From assembly GCF_014077625.1 (NCBI RefSeq), contig NZ_JACFXU010000014.1:868001-932000 (forward strand): 64,000 bases of DNA, read 5' to 3'. Each line of letters opens with the position of its first letter. Position 1 is the stretch's first letter. Both the position numbers and the translations under genes were made by a program. Shown here piece by piece: positions 1 through 9,318 of the stretch. Under the pieces are notes generated by a model. The model was not told where the DNA came from and made no database searches. It worked only from the letters and a program-made list of their open reading frames with translations. The stretch is from Sediminihaliea albiluteola. Lineage in GTDB: Bacteria > Pseudomonadota > Gammaproteobacteria > Pseudomonadales > Halieaceae.

Positions 1-827
1 TAGCGCCGCTGTCCGAGCCTTTGGAAAGTGGCCAAACCGTTGAGATTCTTACCGCTCGAGGTGCACAACCCAACCCCAGCTGGTTTAACTACGCGGTTAC
101 CGCCAAGGCGCGAACCAATATTCGCCACTTCCTCAAGCATCAGACTCGCGACGACTCCGTGACCTTAGGTCGGCGCCTATTAGATAAGGCCTTGGTCGCC
201 AATGGCAGCAGCCTTGATAAGCTGCCCAAGCAGCAGCTGCAAGACTACTTAGGCCGCAATGAATACCCCAGTTTGCAGGATCTACTGGTTGATATAGCTA
301 GGGGCAACCGCCTGCCACCGATCACGGCTCAACAGCTCTTAGGCAGCTCCTTCGATCCCCAGCCCAACAATGTCGACGATCGTTCACCCATGTCTATTTG
401 CGGCACAGAGGGCTTTATGGTGAGCTACGCCAAGTGCTGCCACCCAATACCCGGTGACCCGATTGAGGGCTACCTGAGTTCGGAAAAAGGCATGGTGGTA
501 CACCGTGAAATCTGCCGAAACTTAGGTGAGATGCGTGAAAACCGCGAGCGCCTTGTGGCACTGCGCTGGGACGAACAAGTCGAGGGCGAGTATCTCACTC
601 ACTTGCGTATTGAAGTTGAAAACCGCCGCGGCATGATCGCCGTCTTGGCCACCCGCATGAATAGCATGGGGATCAATATAGAACGCATTTCAACTGATGA
701 CAAAGACTATCAGTTCACCTTGGTCGACCTTGAGTTCATGGTTAAAAACCGAGTACACCTAGCCAATATCATCAAGCGACTGCGCGGCATCACCTCCGTG
801 CGTCGCGTAATTCGAAGTAAAAACTAA
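1..827 (+). CDS. spoT: Bifunctional (p)ppGpp synthetase/hydrolase SpoT, C-terminal part (5' end outside window)
   Basis: The reading frame is open to the left edge, so this is the last ~274 codons of a protein usually about 700 residues long. Its N-terminal hydrolase and synthetase domains lie outside the window. The visible part begins in the TGS domain (LSEPLESGQTVEILTA). A helical linker follows, then the conserved cysteine module (YAKCCHPIPGDPIEGY), and a C-terminal ACT domain (LRIEVENRRGMIAVLA) that senses ligands or ribosome-bound partners. SpoT/Rel proteins control the stringent-response alarmone. SpoT is preferred over RelA because ridA follows 26 bases downstream and recG is nearby, the usual spoT neighbourhood; RelA-specific context is absent. 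Confidence 0.93.
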   Translation, partial: APLSEPLESGQTVEILTARGAQPNPSWFNYAVTAKARTNIRHFLKHQTRDDSVTLGRRLLDKALVANGSSLDKLPKQQLQDYLGRNEYPSLQDLLVDIARGNRLPPITAQQLLGSSFDPQPNNVDDRSPMSICGTEGFMVSYAKCCHPIPGDPIEGYLSSEKGMVVHREICRNLGEMRENRERLVALRWDEQVEGEYLTHLRIEVENRRGMIAVLATRMNSMGINIERISTDDKDYQFTLVDLEFMVKNRVHLANIIKRLRGITSVRRVIRSKN

Positions 828-853
828 GACCATTACCTTCCCTAGGAGCAGCT

Positions 854-1237
854 GTGAAAAACCGCGCCATTATTTCCACCCCCGATGCGCCCGAGGCAAT
901 CGGCCCCTACTCCCAGGCCGTTAAAGTTGGCAACACTGTTTGGCTATCAGGCCAGATTCCGCTAGTGCCAGCCACCATGGAAATAGTTGAGGGTGACATT
1001 AGCGCTCAGGCGGAACAGGTATTTCGCAACCTAGCTGCTGTAGCAGAGGCCGCCGGCGGCGATCTGAATAAAGCGGTCAAACTGAACATCTCACTGACTG
1101 ACATGAACGATTTCGCTGCTGTGAATGAAGTTATGGCGCGCTTCCTTGAGCAGCCTTACCCCGCTCGAGCCTGCGTGCAGGTGGCCGCTTTGCCAAGAGG
1201 CGTGGCCATTGAAGTCGAGGCTATTCTCGCGCTGTAA
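854..1237 (+). CDS. ridA: RidA family reactive intermediate (enamine/imine) deaminase
   Basis: A 127-residue protein of the YjgF/YER057c/UK114 family, which hydrolyses reactive 2-aminoacrylate and related imines released by PLP enzymes. The start is GTG, chosen because AGGAG lies 5 bases upstream. Family hallmarks are visible: the N-terminal AIGPYSQAVKVGN segment, the WLSGQIP strand, and the C-terminal ACVQVAALPRGVAIEVEAI stretch containing the substrate-binding arginine and the glutamate. The length matches the family exactly. It lies directly behind spoT, probably in the same transcript, and converges with the next gene across only 4 bases. Confidence 0.95.
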   Translation: MKNRAIISTPDAPEAIGPYSQAVKVGNTVWLSGQIPLVPATMEIVEGDISAQAEQVFRNLAAVAEAAGGDLNKAVKLNISLTDMNDFAAVNEVMARFLEQPYPARACVQVAALPRGVAIEVEAILAL

Positions 1238-1241
1238 GCGT

Positions 1242-2129
1242 CTACTTGCCCTCTGCGCCACCGAACTTTGCCAATAGCGCCCTGTATCCACTGCGGTAAT
1301 TGGGGTGACGCAACACATAAGCACTGGCTTTAAGCGCCGCGTTACTGCAGCGCTTATGCCCTTTACTGGCTGCTCTCTCGCTCTTAGGCTTCACACCTAA
1401 GTGCTCCGCCAGCCACTGCTCCACCTCGTATTGAGGTACCACAGCATCATCGACACAGTTGAAGCACTGCCTAGGGCTTTCACCCTGCTCCACTTGCTCT
1501 ATTAGATGCTGTAAAAAGCCCACCACGTCCTCACGGTGAATTCTATTGCTGTAGCGCAGCGGTTCCGCTGCGCACAACTCACCTGCCGCGATACGGGACA
1601 GTAAACGGCTATTCGCTGCGCCGTAAATTCCGCCACAGCGCAATATCAGGGCACGCTGCGCTGACTCCAGTAGCAAGTTTTCCGCTGCTACAATGGCCGC
1701 CGCCGCAGGCTCAACCGTGTCCACGGCACTGTCTTCATCGACCCAAGCGCCCTCTTGCTCGGCATACACTCGAGTGCTCGATACCATCAATATCGCTTTC
1801 GGCCGGTGCCCACCAAGACCTTGCAGAACATGCTCTGTGGCCTGTAAAAAACCTCTGCGATAGCCCGCCGCATCGCGTCCGAGCGGCTTTAAGGTAGTGA
1901 TGAGATAGTCCGGCGCCAAGTCTTCCAATACAGATAAGGCGCCAGGCTCAGTATAATCCACCGAGTAGCCTGCAATCCCCGCCGGCAGAGCCGCTGTGTT
2001 GCGCCGCAAAGCAGTAAAGTGCCAGTCCTGCGCTAAACTTGCTTGCAAGCGCAAACCCAAATCACCGCAACCGAGCACCGCCACATGCCGCGAAGCGGCT
2101 TTAGACTTATGCTGTTTTGCTTCCATCAA
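1242..2129 (-). CDS. NAD(P)-dependent epimerase/dehydratase-like SDR protein (YeeZ-like)
   Basis: A 295-residue Rossmann-fold protein of the extended short-chain dehydrogenase type. The dinucleotide-binding motif VAVLGCGDLGLRL sits near residues 16-28. The segment VSSTRVYAEQEGAWVDE resembles the active-site strand of YeeZ/YbjT-like epimerases, and RCGGIYGAANSR follows. The classical YxxxK pair is not evident, as in many YeeZ-like proteins, so catalysis is uncertain. It is transcribed away from recG and convergent with ridA. Two adjacent ATG codons open the frame and I cannot tell which is used. Substrate unknown. Confidence 0.75.
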   Translation of the reverse strand: MMEAKQHKSKAASRHVAVLGCGDLGLRLQASLAQDWHFTALRRNTAALPAGIAGYSVDYTEPGALSVLEDLAPDYLITTLKPLGRDAAGYRRGFLQATEHVLQGLGGHRPKAILMVSSTRVYAEQEGAWVDEDSAVDTVEPAAAAIVAAENLLLESAQRALILRCGGIYGAANSRLLSRIAAGELCAAEPLRYSNRIHREDVVGFLQHLIEQVEQGESPRQCFNCVDDAVVPQYEVEQWLAEHLGVKPKSERAASKGHKRCSNAALKASAYVLRHPNYRSGYRALLAKFGGAEGK

Positions 2130-2322
2130 AATTCTCCAATTCCATTATTAGCTGCATTCGATGTTCTACACCGGCGGCCGATCTCGTTACACTAGGGAGT
2201 TGTTACTGTGTCATTGAGCCAGTGTATCAGCCGATGACTGTTAGCAAGCGAGGCTTAAGGCCACTTTTATCTTTCTCTGTGCCAGCTCGCTGGCTAGCCA
2301 TCAACTTTGAGAACAACAGTTA

Positions 2323-4392
2323 GTGAGCACGACAGTACTGCCACAATTAGAGCTAAAGTCGCTGCGCGGTGTAGGTCCTAAGCTAGCGGAGAAGCTATCT
2401 GACTACGGCGTGCGAAGCGTTGAAGATCTGCTGTTTCACCTTCCTCTACGCTATCAGGACCGAACTCGCATTACGCCCATCGCCGCGCTGCAGATGAACA
2501 GTGAAGCAGTGATTGAAGGTGAAATACGCGCCGCCGATATTGTGTTCGGCCGTCGGCGCAGTCTCGTTGCTCGTCTACAGGATGGCAGCGGTACCATCAC
2601 ACTGCGCTTTTTCCACTTTTCCGCGGCGCAAAAAAATAAGCTCAGCCCCGGTAGTAGGATACGCTGTTTCGGTAGTGTACGGCGCGGCAGCAGTGGTCTG
2701 GAAATGTTTCACCCAGAGTACAGCCATTGCGAGTCAGCAGAGCCTGTAGTCGAGGAGCGCCTGACCGCGATCTACCCCAGCACCACAGGAATTAGTCAGA
2801 AGCAATGGCGCAGTCTCTGCGCTCAAGCCTTAACGCTATTAGCGCGCAACGCACCCACTGACCTATTACCGGCCCAATACAACTATGGCTTTAGCCTCAT
2901 CGAAGCGCTCGATTATCTACACAAACCACCGCCAGACGCAGCTCTAGGCTTACTGCAGGAGGGTCGACACCCAGCGCAACTGCGCTTGGCGATGGAAGAA
3001 CTCGTCGCCCACCACTTAGCCCTACTGCGCTTACGCAGCCAGCAACAGAGTGTCGAATCTCCAGCTCTGCCACAATGCCCAGAGAGCCACCAGGCTTTAC
3101 TGAAAGCACTGCCTTTCCAGCCAACGGCAGCACAGCAACGGGTAATAGCTGAAATTTCCCAAGATATGGCCCAAAGCAAACCTATGCTGCGGCTACTACA
3201 GGGCGATGTCGGCTCAGGTAAAACTCTCGTTGCCGCCAGCGCTGCACTACAGGCGATCAGCAACGGCTACCAAGTGGCAGTGATGGCACCCACTGAAATT
3301 CTGGCCGAACAACATCGCCAAAACTTCAGTAGCTGGCTGGCGCCACTGGCCATCAGCCCAGCAGTCTTAACGGGGCGGCTTAAAGGTAAGTCACGTGAAG
3401 CCTTACTCCAGCAACTTGCCAGCGGTGACATTCAATTAGTGATTGGCACACACGCTCTATTTCAAAGTGACGTGCAGTTTAACAAGCTAGGGCTGGTCGT
3501 GGTCGATGAGCAGCACCGCTTTGGTGTGCACCAGCGTCTGTCATTAACTGAAAAAGCCACTGCACGAAGCGGCCGTCCCCACCAGTTGGTCATGACCGCA
3601 ACACCCATTCCTCGCACACTCTCAATGGTGGCCTATGCCGACTTGGACTGCTCGATTATTGACCAGCTCCCCCCGGGACGACAGGCCGTCAGTACCGCCC
3701 TAATTGATGCAGCGCGACGGCAACAAGTGATAGAGCGTATCGCCAGTGCCTGCGCTAGCGGCCGGCAAGCCTACTGGGTCTGTACCCTAGTAGAAGAAAG
3801 TGATGTATTGCAGGCACAAGCCGCTGAGTCGACAGCCGCCGAACTCAGAGAAGCTTTACCGCACTTAGGCATAGGCTTGATACACGGCCGCCTACCCAGC
3901 AAAGAAAAAGAAGCCGTCATGCAGGCCTTCAAATCTGGTCAGCTAGCCTTATTGGTGGCCACGACCGTGATAGAGGTCGGCGTCGATGTACCTAATGCCA
4001 GCCTGATGATCATAGAAAATCCCGAGCGCTTGGGTTTGGCTCAATTGCACCAGCTGCGAGGACGTGTGGGACGAGGCGATACCGCAAGCCACTGCGTGCT
4101 GCTGTACCAATCTCCCTTATCTGCCAATGGCAGGGAGCGCCTAAGTGCTATGCGAGAAAGCAACGACGGTTTCTACATTGCCGAAAAGGACCTCGCCCTA
4201 CGCGGCCCCGGTGAAGTGCTAGGCACCCGCCAAACTGGCGACATCTCCTTTCGGATTGCCAATCTTGAACTCCATGCCGACCTGCTTGAGCAAGCTCAGA
4301 CTATTGGCAATACACTTCGACAACAGCCAGAGCTAGAACTACACTTGATAAGACGTTGGACCGGCGAAAAGCAGCGCTTTGCTAATGTGTAA
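2323..4392 (+). CDS. recG: ATP-dependent DNA helicase RecG
   Basis: A 689-residue protein, the normal length for RecG, which regresses stalled forks and migrates branched DNA. The start is GTG. The N-terminal wedge/OB region contains LRGVGPKLAEKLSDYGV and RIRCFGSVRRGSSGLEM. The helicase core has Walker A GDVGSGKT (about residue 300), the DEQHRFG box, motif III TATPIPRT, and motifs V/VI (ATTVIEVGVDVPNA, QLRGRVGRG). The C-terminal wedge-contact region includes EKDLALRGPGEVLGTRQTG. It is probably expressed independently, because its upstream neighbour is divergent. Confidence 0.97.
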   Translation: MSTTVLPQLELKSLRGVGPKLAEKLSDYGVRSVEDLLFHLPLRYQDRTRITPIAALQMNSEAVIEGEIRAADIVFGRRRSLVARLQDGSGTITLRFFHFSAAQKNKLSPGSRIRCFGSVRRGSSGLEMFHPEYSHCESAEPVVEERLTAIYPSTTGISQKQWRSLCAQALTLLARNAPTDLLPAQYNYGFSLIEALDYLHKPPPDAALGLLQEGRHPAQLRLAMEELVAHHLALLRLRSQQQSVESPALPQCPESHQALLKALPFQPTAAQQRVIAEISQDMAQSKPMLRLLQGDVGSGKTLVAASAALQAISNGYQVAVMAPTEILAEQHRQNFSSWLAPLAISPAVLTGRLKGKSREALLQQLASGDIQLVIGTHALFQSDVQFNKLGLVVVDEQHRFGVHQRLSLTEKATARSGRPHQLVMTATPIPRTLSMVAYADLDCSIIDQLPPGRQAVSTALIDAARRQQVIERIASACASGRQAYWVCTLVEESDVLQAQAAESTAAELREALPHLGIGLIHGRLPSKEKEAVMQAFKSGQLALLVATTVIEVGVDVPNASLMIIENPERLGLAQLHQLRGRVGRGDTASHCVLLYQSPLSANGRERLSAMRESNDGFYIAEKDLALRGPGEVLGTRQTGDISFRIANLELHADLLEQAQTIGNTLRQQPELELHLIRRWTGEKQRFANV

Positions 4393-4406
4393 AAAAACCA
4401 AGGTGA

Positions 4407-6407
4407 ATGTTGTCTTGCGCATTAAAGGGCAGCGCTTACCACCCTAGGCTATTTTTCGCGGACATTAACACTATGGGTCCAAATAAGAATAAACGCCTCT
4501 ATAACGGACAAACAATCATCACCCTGGGCTTAGGCCTACTGGTTGTTATTGAGCTGGGCCTTTTAGAGTACAAGTATCAGGTAATGAGTGGCGGTGGTTT
4601 TTTACAGTCCGCAGCGCTCAATGGACTGCCGGAGAAGGCACTTTTCCTACTGCTGTATCTATTTAGTGTACTCACGCTTTATTGGTTATTTAGCTACTGC
4701 TTCATTAGCTTCGCTAAGCGGGCTGGGCAAGAACCCGCACGAGCATCTTTCACTGCCGGCATCTTATTTTTAACAGTCTACGGCGTCGCAGTGCTCGCCT
4801 TTTTCCAACTTCACCGTTACCTCGCTGATCATATCGACATGACGATTATCAGTGAAATTGCCGGTGGCAGCTTACAATCCGCCGTATCTTACGCAAGCAA
4901 CGAACTCGGCCTGTTTATTGCGCCAATCTTAGTCATAGTTATTATCTTTATTCTGCTCTATCGTCGGATTCAACCCGGGACCGGCTTGGGCTACTCTAAA
5001 CGCCATATTCGCTTGGTCTTGTGTGTTCTATTCACAGTCGGTTTTATCACTGTGCAGTCGGGTGGTAGCTATGCCCTTAAACATAACTTAAGCCGTGCAA
5101 TTGGTTATGGATGGTTACAAAGCGCCCTGATGAAAGTCACTGATATTGACCGCGATGGAAGCTCTATTTTTAGTGATCCGCCTGATCCGGCGCCTTTCGA
5201 TAGCTCTATTTTCTGGGGAGCGGTAGAAATCCCCGGCAATCAAATCGATGAAAACGGTCTCGGGGGCGACTTACCGGCTAACTGGGGCCGACAGAACATT
5301 AGCGAACAATACAGTCTCAACTCAGCATACCAACACCTTCTCATCATTGTTTCAGAAAGCACCCGTGCCGATATTGTTGGCAAAACAATTGACGGTGTTT
5401 TAGTTGCCCCAAATATCACTCAACTGGCACAAACTGGCAGCTTTATGCCACGGGCCTATAGCCACTCTGGTTTTACCGCCACTAGTCTCTACACACTTTT
5501 CTCTGGGCGCTACAGCTACCGCGAAGCTAGCCCGAGCCTGTTTGATGAAGCCAAACAGCAGGGCTTCGAAATTTCAATAATTTCTGGTCAGGATGAGAGC
5601 TGGGGTGGCCTAGATCAAAAGTTAAATACGCGCCAACATGCCGACTTTTTCTACGACCCTCAGGAAGACCCAGAAAAACGGGTATTTCCCTCTCGTCTTC
5701 CCTCCAGTATTAAACTTGCCGAAGAAGACTTACTAGTGGCATTGAAAGCCCGCCTGAGCGCAGTCGACTGGCAACAACGACAACTGTTTTACCTCAACTT
5801 TCAGGCCGGTCACTTTCCCTACTACCACAAAAAAATGACCACCACAGTGATCGATAAGCCGCTTACAAGAGCTCAGATTACTCCGCAAAACGTAGCAGGT
5901 TTACGCCGCACTTATTGGAACGCGATGGCCTACATGGACAACTATGTTGGAGAAACCATTGCTGCATTGCAGCAGGCAGGCAAGCTTGATGAGACGCTCA
6001 TCGTTTTTCTTGGCGACCACGGTGAGTCACTATTTCACGATGGCACTCTGGGCCATGGTCAGACCATTAACAGTGAGCAGCTACAAATACCCTTGGTATT
6101 TTCCGCGTCTGGACTGGATTTTAAAAAGCCAGTGGGCTTGTACGATTTGGCGTCTTGGTTGCGCGCTTTTATCAATGACCCTAGCCAGCCTTTCACTAAG
6201 CGGGGCGATTGTGTACTGATGTATACAGGGCCATTCAAAAAGCCGGGGCAAATTGGCCAACTATGCGGCGCCGACCAAGCCCCCTTAGTGTATACCGTGC
6301 GCCAAAACCAATTTAGCGGCTCCGGCCCAATCAGCGAACAACAAAAATTAGAACTCATTCATCGGTGGGAAACTGCGGTTTATCAAATGGATCAGCCTGT
6401 CAATTAA
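4407..6407 (+). CDS. Membrane-anchored sulfatase-fold hydrolase/phospholipid-head-group transferase
   Basis: An inner-membrane protein of up to 666 residues. Five hydrophobic helices fill roughly residues 30-220 and are followed by a periplasmic alkaline-phosphatase/sulfatase-fold domain. Visible metal and nucleophile elements are LLIIVSESTRADIV (Ser/Thr nucleophile region), HSGFTATSLYTLFSGRY and FLGDHGESLFHDGTLGHG. This architecture is that of lipoteichoic-acid-synthase-like and phosphoethanolamine-transferase-like enzymes, which modify envelope glycans or lipids. The specific substrate cannot be read. An ATG at 4473 (residue 23), followed by a basic stretch and the first helix, is an equally good start; the ATG used here has AAGGTG just upstream. 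Confidence 0.75.
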   Translation: MLSCALKGSAYHPRLFFADINTMGPNKNKRLYNGQTIITLGLGLLVVIELGLLEYKYQVMSGGGFLQSAALNGLPEKALFLLLYLFSVLTLYWLFSYCFISFAKRAGQEPARASFTAGILFLTVYGVAVLAFFQLHRYLADHIDMTIISEIAGGSLQSAVSYASNELGLFIAPILVIVIIFILLYRRIQPGTGLGYSKRHIRLVLCVLFTVGFITVQSGGSYALKHNLSRAIGYGWLQSALMKVTDIDRDGSSIFSDPPDPAPFDSSIFWGAVEIPGNQIDENGLGGDLPANWGRQNISEQYSLNSAYQHLLIIVSESTRADIVGKTIDGVLVAPNITQLAQTGSFMPRAYSHSGFTATSLYTLFSGRYSYREASPSLFDEAKQQGFEISIISGQDESWGGLDQKLNTRQHADFFYDPQEDPEKRVFPSRLPSSIKLAEEDLLVALKARLSAVDWQQRQLFYLNFQAGHFPYYHKKMTTTVIDKPLTRAQITPQNVAGLRRTYWNAMAYMDNYVGETIAALQQAGKLDETLIVFLGDHGESLFHDGTLGHGQTINSEQLQIPLVFSASGLDFKKPVGLYDLASWLRAFINDPSQPFTKRGDCVLMYTGPFKKPGQIGQLCGADQAPLVYTVRQNQFSGSGPISEQQKLELIHRWETAVYQMDQPVN

Positions 6408-6447
6408 GCAGGCTTACAGGCAACAGCAACTGTGCACAGCAGCGTGA

Positions 6448-7023
6448 TCAGTCACTCCCTTGCGTGGCGGCAATTAAGCTAAGCATATCCTGCAAATATT
6501 CCGAGCCCAGTGATTCCAGCAAGGCAATATTTTTTGCCGGGATACCAGCCACATTGGGGTAGGCAGCCACCATACGCGTCACCATGGCCTCTCTCAGTAA
6601 GTGCAGGGTCGGCCAAGGTGAGCGATTACTGTAATTACTGGCGGCATCTGCAGCTTCGCCCTCAAAGCGATACTGAGGATGAAAGCTAGCCAGCTGTATC
6701 ACCCCCAGTAAACCCGCACTCTCGAGCAGATACTGGGCATCATCAAGAAAATCGAGATAATCATCAAAATCTGCCAAGGCGCGATTAAACACCAGCAAGG
6801 TAGTGGCAATTTCACTTTCGCTGCTGGACTGCAGGCGGTCTAGCTCATTGAGAAATGCCTGTTGCAGGCCCTCATTAGTATCGGCATCGCAAACAGCAAT
6901 GCGCAGACTCGGGGAGTCGAGGAAAGGGCGGGCGAAGGGGCATAGGTTCATCGCCACAACGCAGCGTGATAACCACGCCCGAGTCTGCGCTTGAGCATGC
7001 TCGGGCGTGACTAAGCTCGACAT
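6448..7023 (-). CDS. DUF1415 domain-containing protein
   Basis: A 191-residue cytoplasmic protein that fits the DUF1415 family in length and in its conserved opening (TRAWLSRCVVAMNLCPFARP) and later FHPQYRF and RSPWPTLHLLRE motifs. The function of the family is not established. The start codon shares its A with the TGA stop of the rubredoxin reductase gene upstream (TGATG). Translational coupling in a two-gene transcript is therefore likely, suggesting, but not proving, a link to redox metabolism. It converges with the sulfatase-fold gene. Confidence 0.85.
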   Translation of the reverse strand: MSSLVTPEHAQAQTRAWLSRCVVAMNLCPFARPFLDSPSLRIAVCDADTNEGLQQAFLNELDRLQSSSESEIATTLLVFNRALADFDDYLDFLDDAQYLLESAGLLGVIQLASFHPQYRFEGEAADAASNYSNRSPWPTLHLLREAMVTRMVAAYPNVAGIPAKNIALLESLGSEYLQDMLSLIAATQGSD

Positions 7024-8393
7024 CAGCCGATGATCGGAGGCAGTTCTTTCTGCAGCGCTAGCTTGGCTTTAGTTGCCTCGCCAGTCAGCGCAAAGCCTAG
7101 TAAGTTGCCGCTGCTATCGCGGTACTCGGCCTGCACATTATTACCATCTGCCTGCACAGTCCACTCACCTCGAGCACCCGCGGCTGGCGGCGCTACCACC
7201 ACCGGACACGCCGGTGTTTTGATGGTTACCGGCATAGCGGGGTACTGAACTTCCGTCGGTTCGCCAGCCAGTGTTTTACCCAGTGCACGGGCCGCGGCCA
7301 TCAGCGGCGCTACATAGACCAGCACGTGGCCATCAACTTCAGCGCAGTCGCCTAGGGCGTATACATTAGGCGCGCTCGTTTCCAACAAACGGTTGGTGAC
7401 GATACCGCGATTGGTCTGCAGGCCAGAAGCTTGTGCCAAATCGATACGTGGGCGCACACCGACAGCCGATAGCACTAAGTCAGCGCTAATTGTCTCACCG
7501 GTGTTGAGGCTCACCGTCACCCCTACATCGGCCTTATTAACGGCTGTTACTAGCGGGCCAAAGTGGAATTTCGCACCACTGGCTTGCAGTGCCGCCTGCA
7601 CCGCCTTACCGGCTACTTCAGGCAGCAGCGTCGGCAAACAATGGGCCAGAGGATCAACCACCTCTATCTCAAAGCCACCATTGAGCAGGTCATTAGTAAA
7701 TTCACTGCCGATCAGGCCGCCACCAATGATGCAGACCTTCTTCACATTGTTTTGGCTGATTGCGCTGCGGAAGTCATCGTAGTCCAGCAGGTCGTTGACT
7801 GAATAAACGCGATCCAGACCATCGCCTTCAATGGGTGGCTGAATAACCTGGGCCCCAACTGCCAGCACCAACTTGCCATAGTGGATCGAGGTCTCGGCAT
7901 TGCCGATCTTGATGACTTGCTTGTCCGTGTCAATTTCACTGACTTCCGTCATGGTCCAGACACTGGCTTTAAGCTGTTTGGCCATGGAGCCCGCATCCTG
8001 CTGGGCTAAGTCATCAGCGCTGGTGTTTTTAGTAAAGCCAGTGGATAACATTGGCTTGGAGTAGGAGCGGCCATCATCTGAAGTAATCAGGATCAGCGGA
8101 GTATCGCTATCGTGCTTGCGAAACTCTCGCGCCAGCCCATAGCCGGCCAAACCAGTACCCAAGATGATGACTGGGTCTTGCTTGGTATCGACCGCTGCCT
8201 CGTCATGGTGAGGCACCTCATCGACCTCTTCTTCTTCGAGCAGCTCAAAGTCTTCTTTACCGACACCACAATCCGGGCACAGCCAGTCTTCTGGCACATC
8301 TTCCCACTTGGTACCCGGCGCAATGCCGTCGTCGGGCCAGCCCTCTTTTTCATCGTAAATTAGGCCACAGACTATGCATTCCCACTTACTCAT
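7023..8393 (-). CDS. Rubredoxin fused to FAD-dependent rubredoxin-NAD(+) reductase
   Basis: 456 residues in two parts. Residues 1-54 are a complete rubredoxin with two iron-binding pairs, CIVCG and CPDCG. After an acidic linker comes an NAD(P)/FAD oxidoreductase: FAD motif [13 protein letters not shown] (about 76-88), NAD motif [12 protein letters not shown] and the second FAD motif [13 protein letters not shown]. Such proteins pass electrons from NADH through flavin to a rubredoxin Fe(Cys)4 centre that feeds alkane hydroxylases or superoxide/peroxide-detoxifying enzymes. Carrying donor and acceptor on one chain is less usual than separate AlkG/AlkT-type proteins. No alkane hydroxylase lies nearby, so its partner is unknown. 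Confidence 0.9.
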   Translation of the reverse strand: MSKWECIVCGLIYDEKEGWPDDGIAPGTKWEDVPEDWLCPDCGVGKEDFELLEEEEVDEVPHHDEAAVDTKQDPVIILGTGLAGYGLAREFRKHDSDTPLILITSDDGRSYSKPMLSTGFTKNTSADDLAQQDAGSMAKQLKASVWTMTEVSEIDTDKQVIKIGNAETSIHYGKLVLAVGAQVIQPPIEGDGLDRVYSVNDLLDYDDFRSAISQNNVKKVCIIGGGLIGSEFTNDLLNGGFEIEVVDPLAHCLPTLLPEVAGKAVQAALQASGAKFHFGPLVTAVNKADVGVTVSLNTGETISADLVLSAVGVRPRIDLAQASGLQTNRGIVTNRLLETSAPNVYALGDCAEVDGHVLVYVAPLMAAARALGKTLAGEPTEVQYPAMPVTIKTPACPVVVAPPAAGARGEWTVQADGNNVQAEYRDSSGNLLGFALTGEATKAKLALQKELPPIIG

Positions 8394-8657
8394 ACTAAAA
8401 CTCGCTACTATTTCGTTTGTTGGTGAAGCCCGCTGAGCCTTGCCACAGGGCTTTTGGATAGAATTAGAGACGCAACACTATAGAGTTGTATGAAAATTGT
8501 GCAAGGTTTTTCCTGCCCTAGCGGGCTGCCTAGGGGCTTAGAGTGGCCTTCCTACTAGAGTTTTGTACCAATCTATACTGACATTGCAGGCCATGCATCT
8601 TGCACCAGATCGTGGCTTGCTTCATGCTCGCCCTGCATTCGACTGTGAGAGCCCCCA

Positions 8658-9281
8658 GTGTCAGGCACACCATCAGCCCCTGATACCGAGCCCCATTGGC
8701 GCTCGGCGCAACTTTTTTCCAATGTAGACCTGCCTCAAAAGCAGCGCAGCTGGCTGCTCGATGATGGCTCTCTCACTGAACGCCTGATTACTACCCAAGC
8801 GGGCGATTTCACGGTCCAGCGTCTGCGCCAGTCCTGGGCTACTCCCTACCGCTCAGAGCGGAATCTGCTCGGCATTGGCCTTCGACAAAAAGCCTTGATT
8901 CGAGAAGTGGCCCTGCAAATCAATGGCCAAGCCGTGGTTTTCGGCCGCAGTATCTTTCCCGCCGCCAGTCTGGCCGGGGAGCTGCGCCACTTGCGTCACT
9001 TACAAAACCGGCCATTAGGGGCCATTTTATTCCGCTATCCCAGCATGCAACGCAGTCCTTTTGAGTTGGCTCATATACCGGGGGATAATGATCTCCTGCC
9101 GGCCACCCTGCGCCAGGAGCAAGCGGTCTGGGGCCGCCGTTCATGCTTTGACATCAAGGGTAAGCGCTTGCTGGTTAGTGAAGTGTTTCTGTCTGCTTTT
9201 CAGCCCTGGCAGGCCCTCCTACCCATTCATCGCAGTCAGCGCGGCAAAGTCAGCGCTGCAATTTTGCGAGCAAAGCAGTAA
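8658..9281 (+). CDS. ubiC: Chorismate pyruvate-lyase
   Basis: A 207-residue protein matching UbiC, which splits chorismate into 4-hydroxybenzoate and pyruvate, the first committed step of ubiquinone synthesis. Recognisable segments are LTERLITTQAGDFTV, the arginine region REVALQINGQAVVFGRSIFP and the C-terminal WGRRSCFDIKGKRLLVSEVFL, which carries the conserved Arg and Glu. The start is GTG with a weak purine-rich site upstream. Next comes ubiA after 37 bases, the next enzyme of the same pathway, so the two form an operon. Confidence 0.9.
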   Translation: MSGTPSAPDTEPHWRSAQLFSNVDLPQKQRSWLLDDGSLTERLITTQAGDFTVQRLRQSWATPYRSERNLLGIGLRQKALIREVALQINGQAVVFGRSIFPAASLAGELRHLRHLQNRPLGAILFRYPSMQRSPFELAHIPGDNDLLPATLRQEQAVWGRRSCFDIKGKRLLVSEVFLSAFQPWQALLPIHRSQRGKVSAAILRAKQ

Positions 9282-9318
9282 GCTCTTAGGCTTGTTTCTC
9301 CGGCTCCTCTAAGTACTC

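Noticed and set aside
2117-2323. 68-codon plus-strand frame just before recG
   Set aside because: Lies in the divergent promoter region, has no family resemblance and no good ribosome-binding site.
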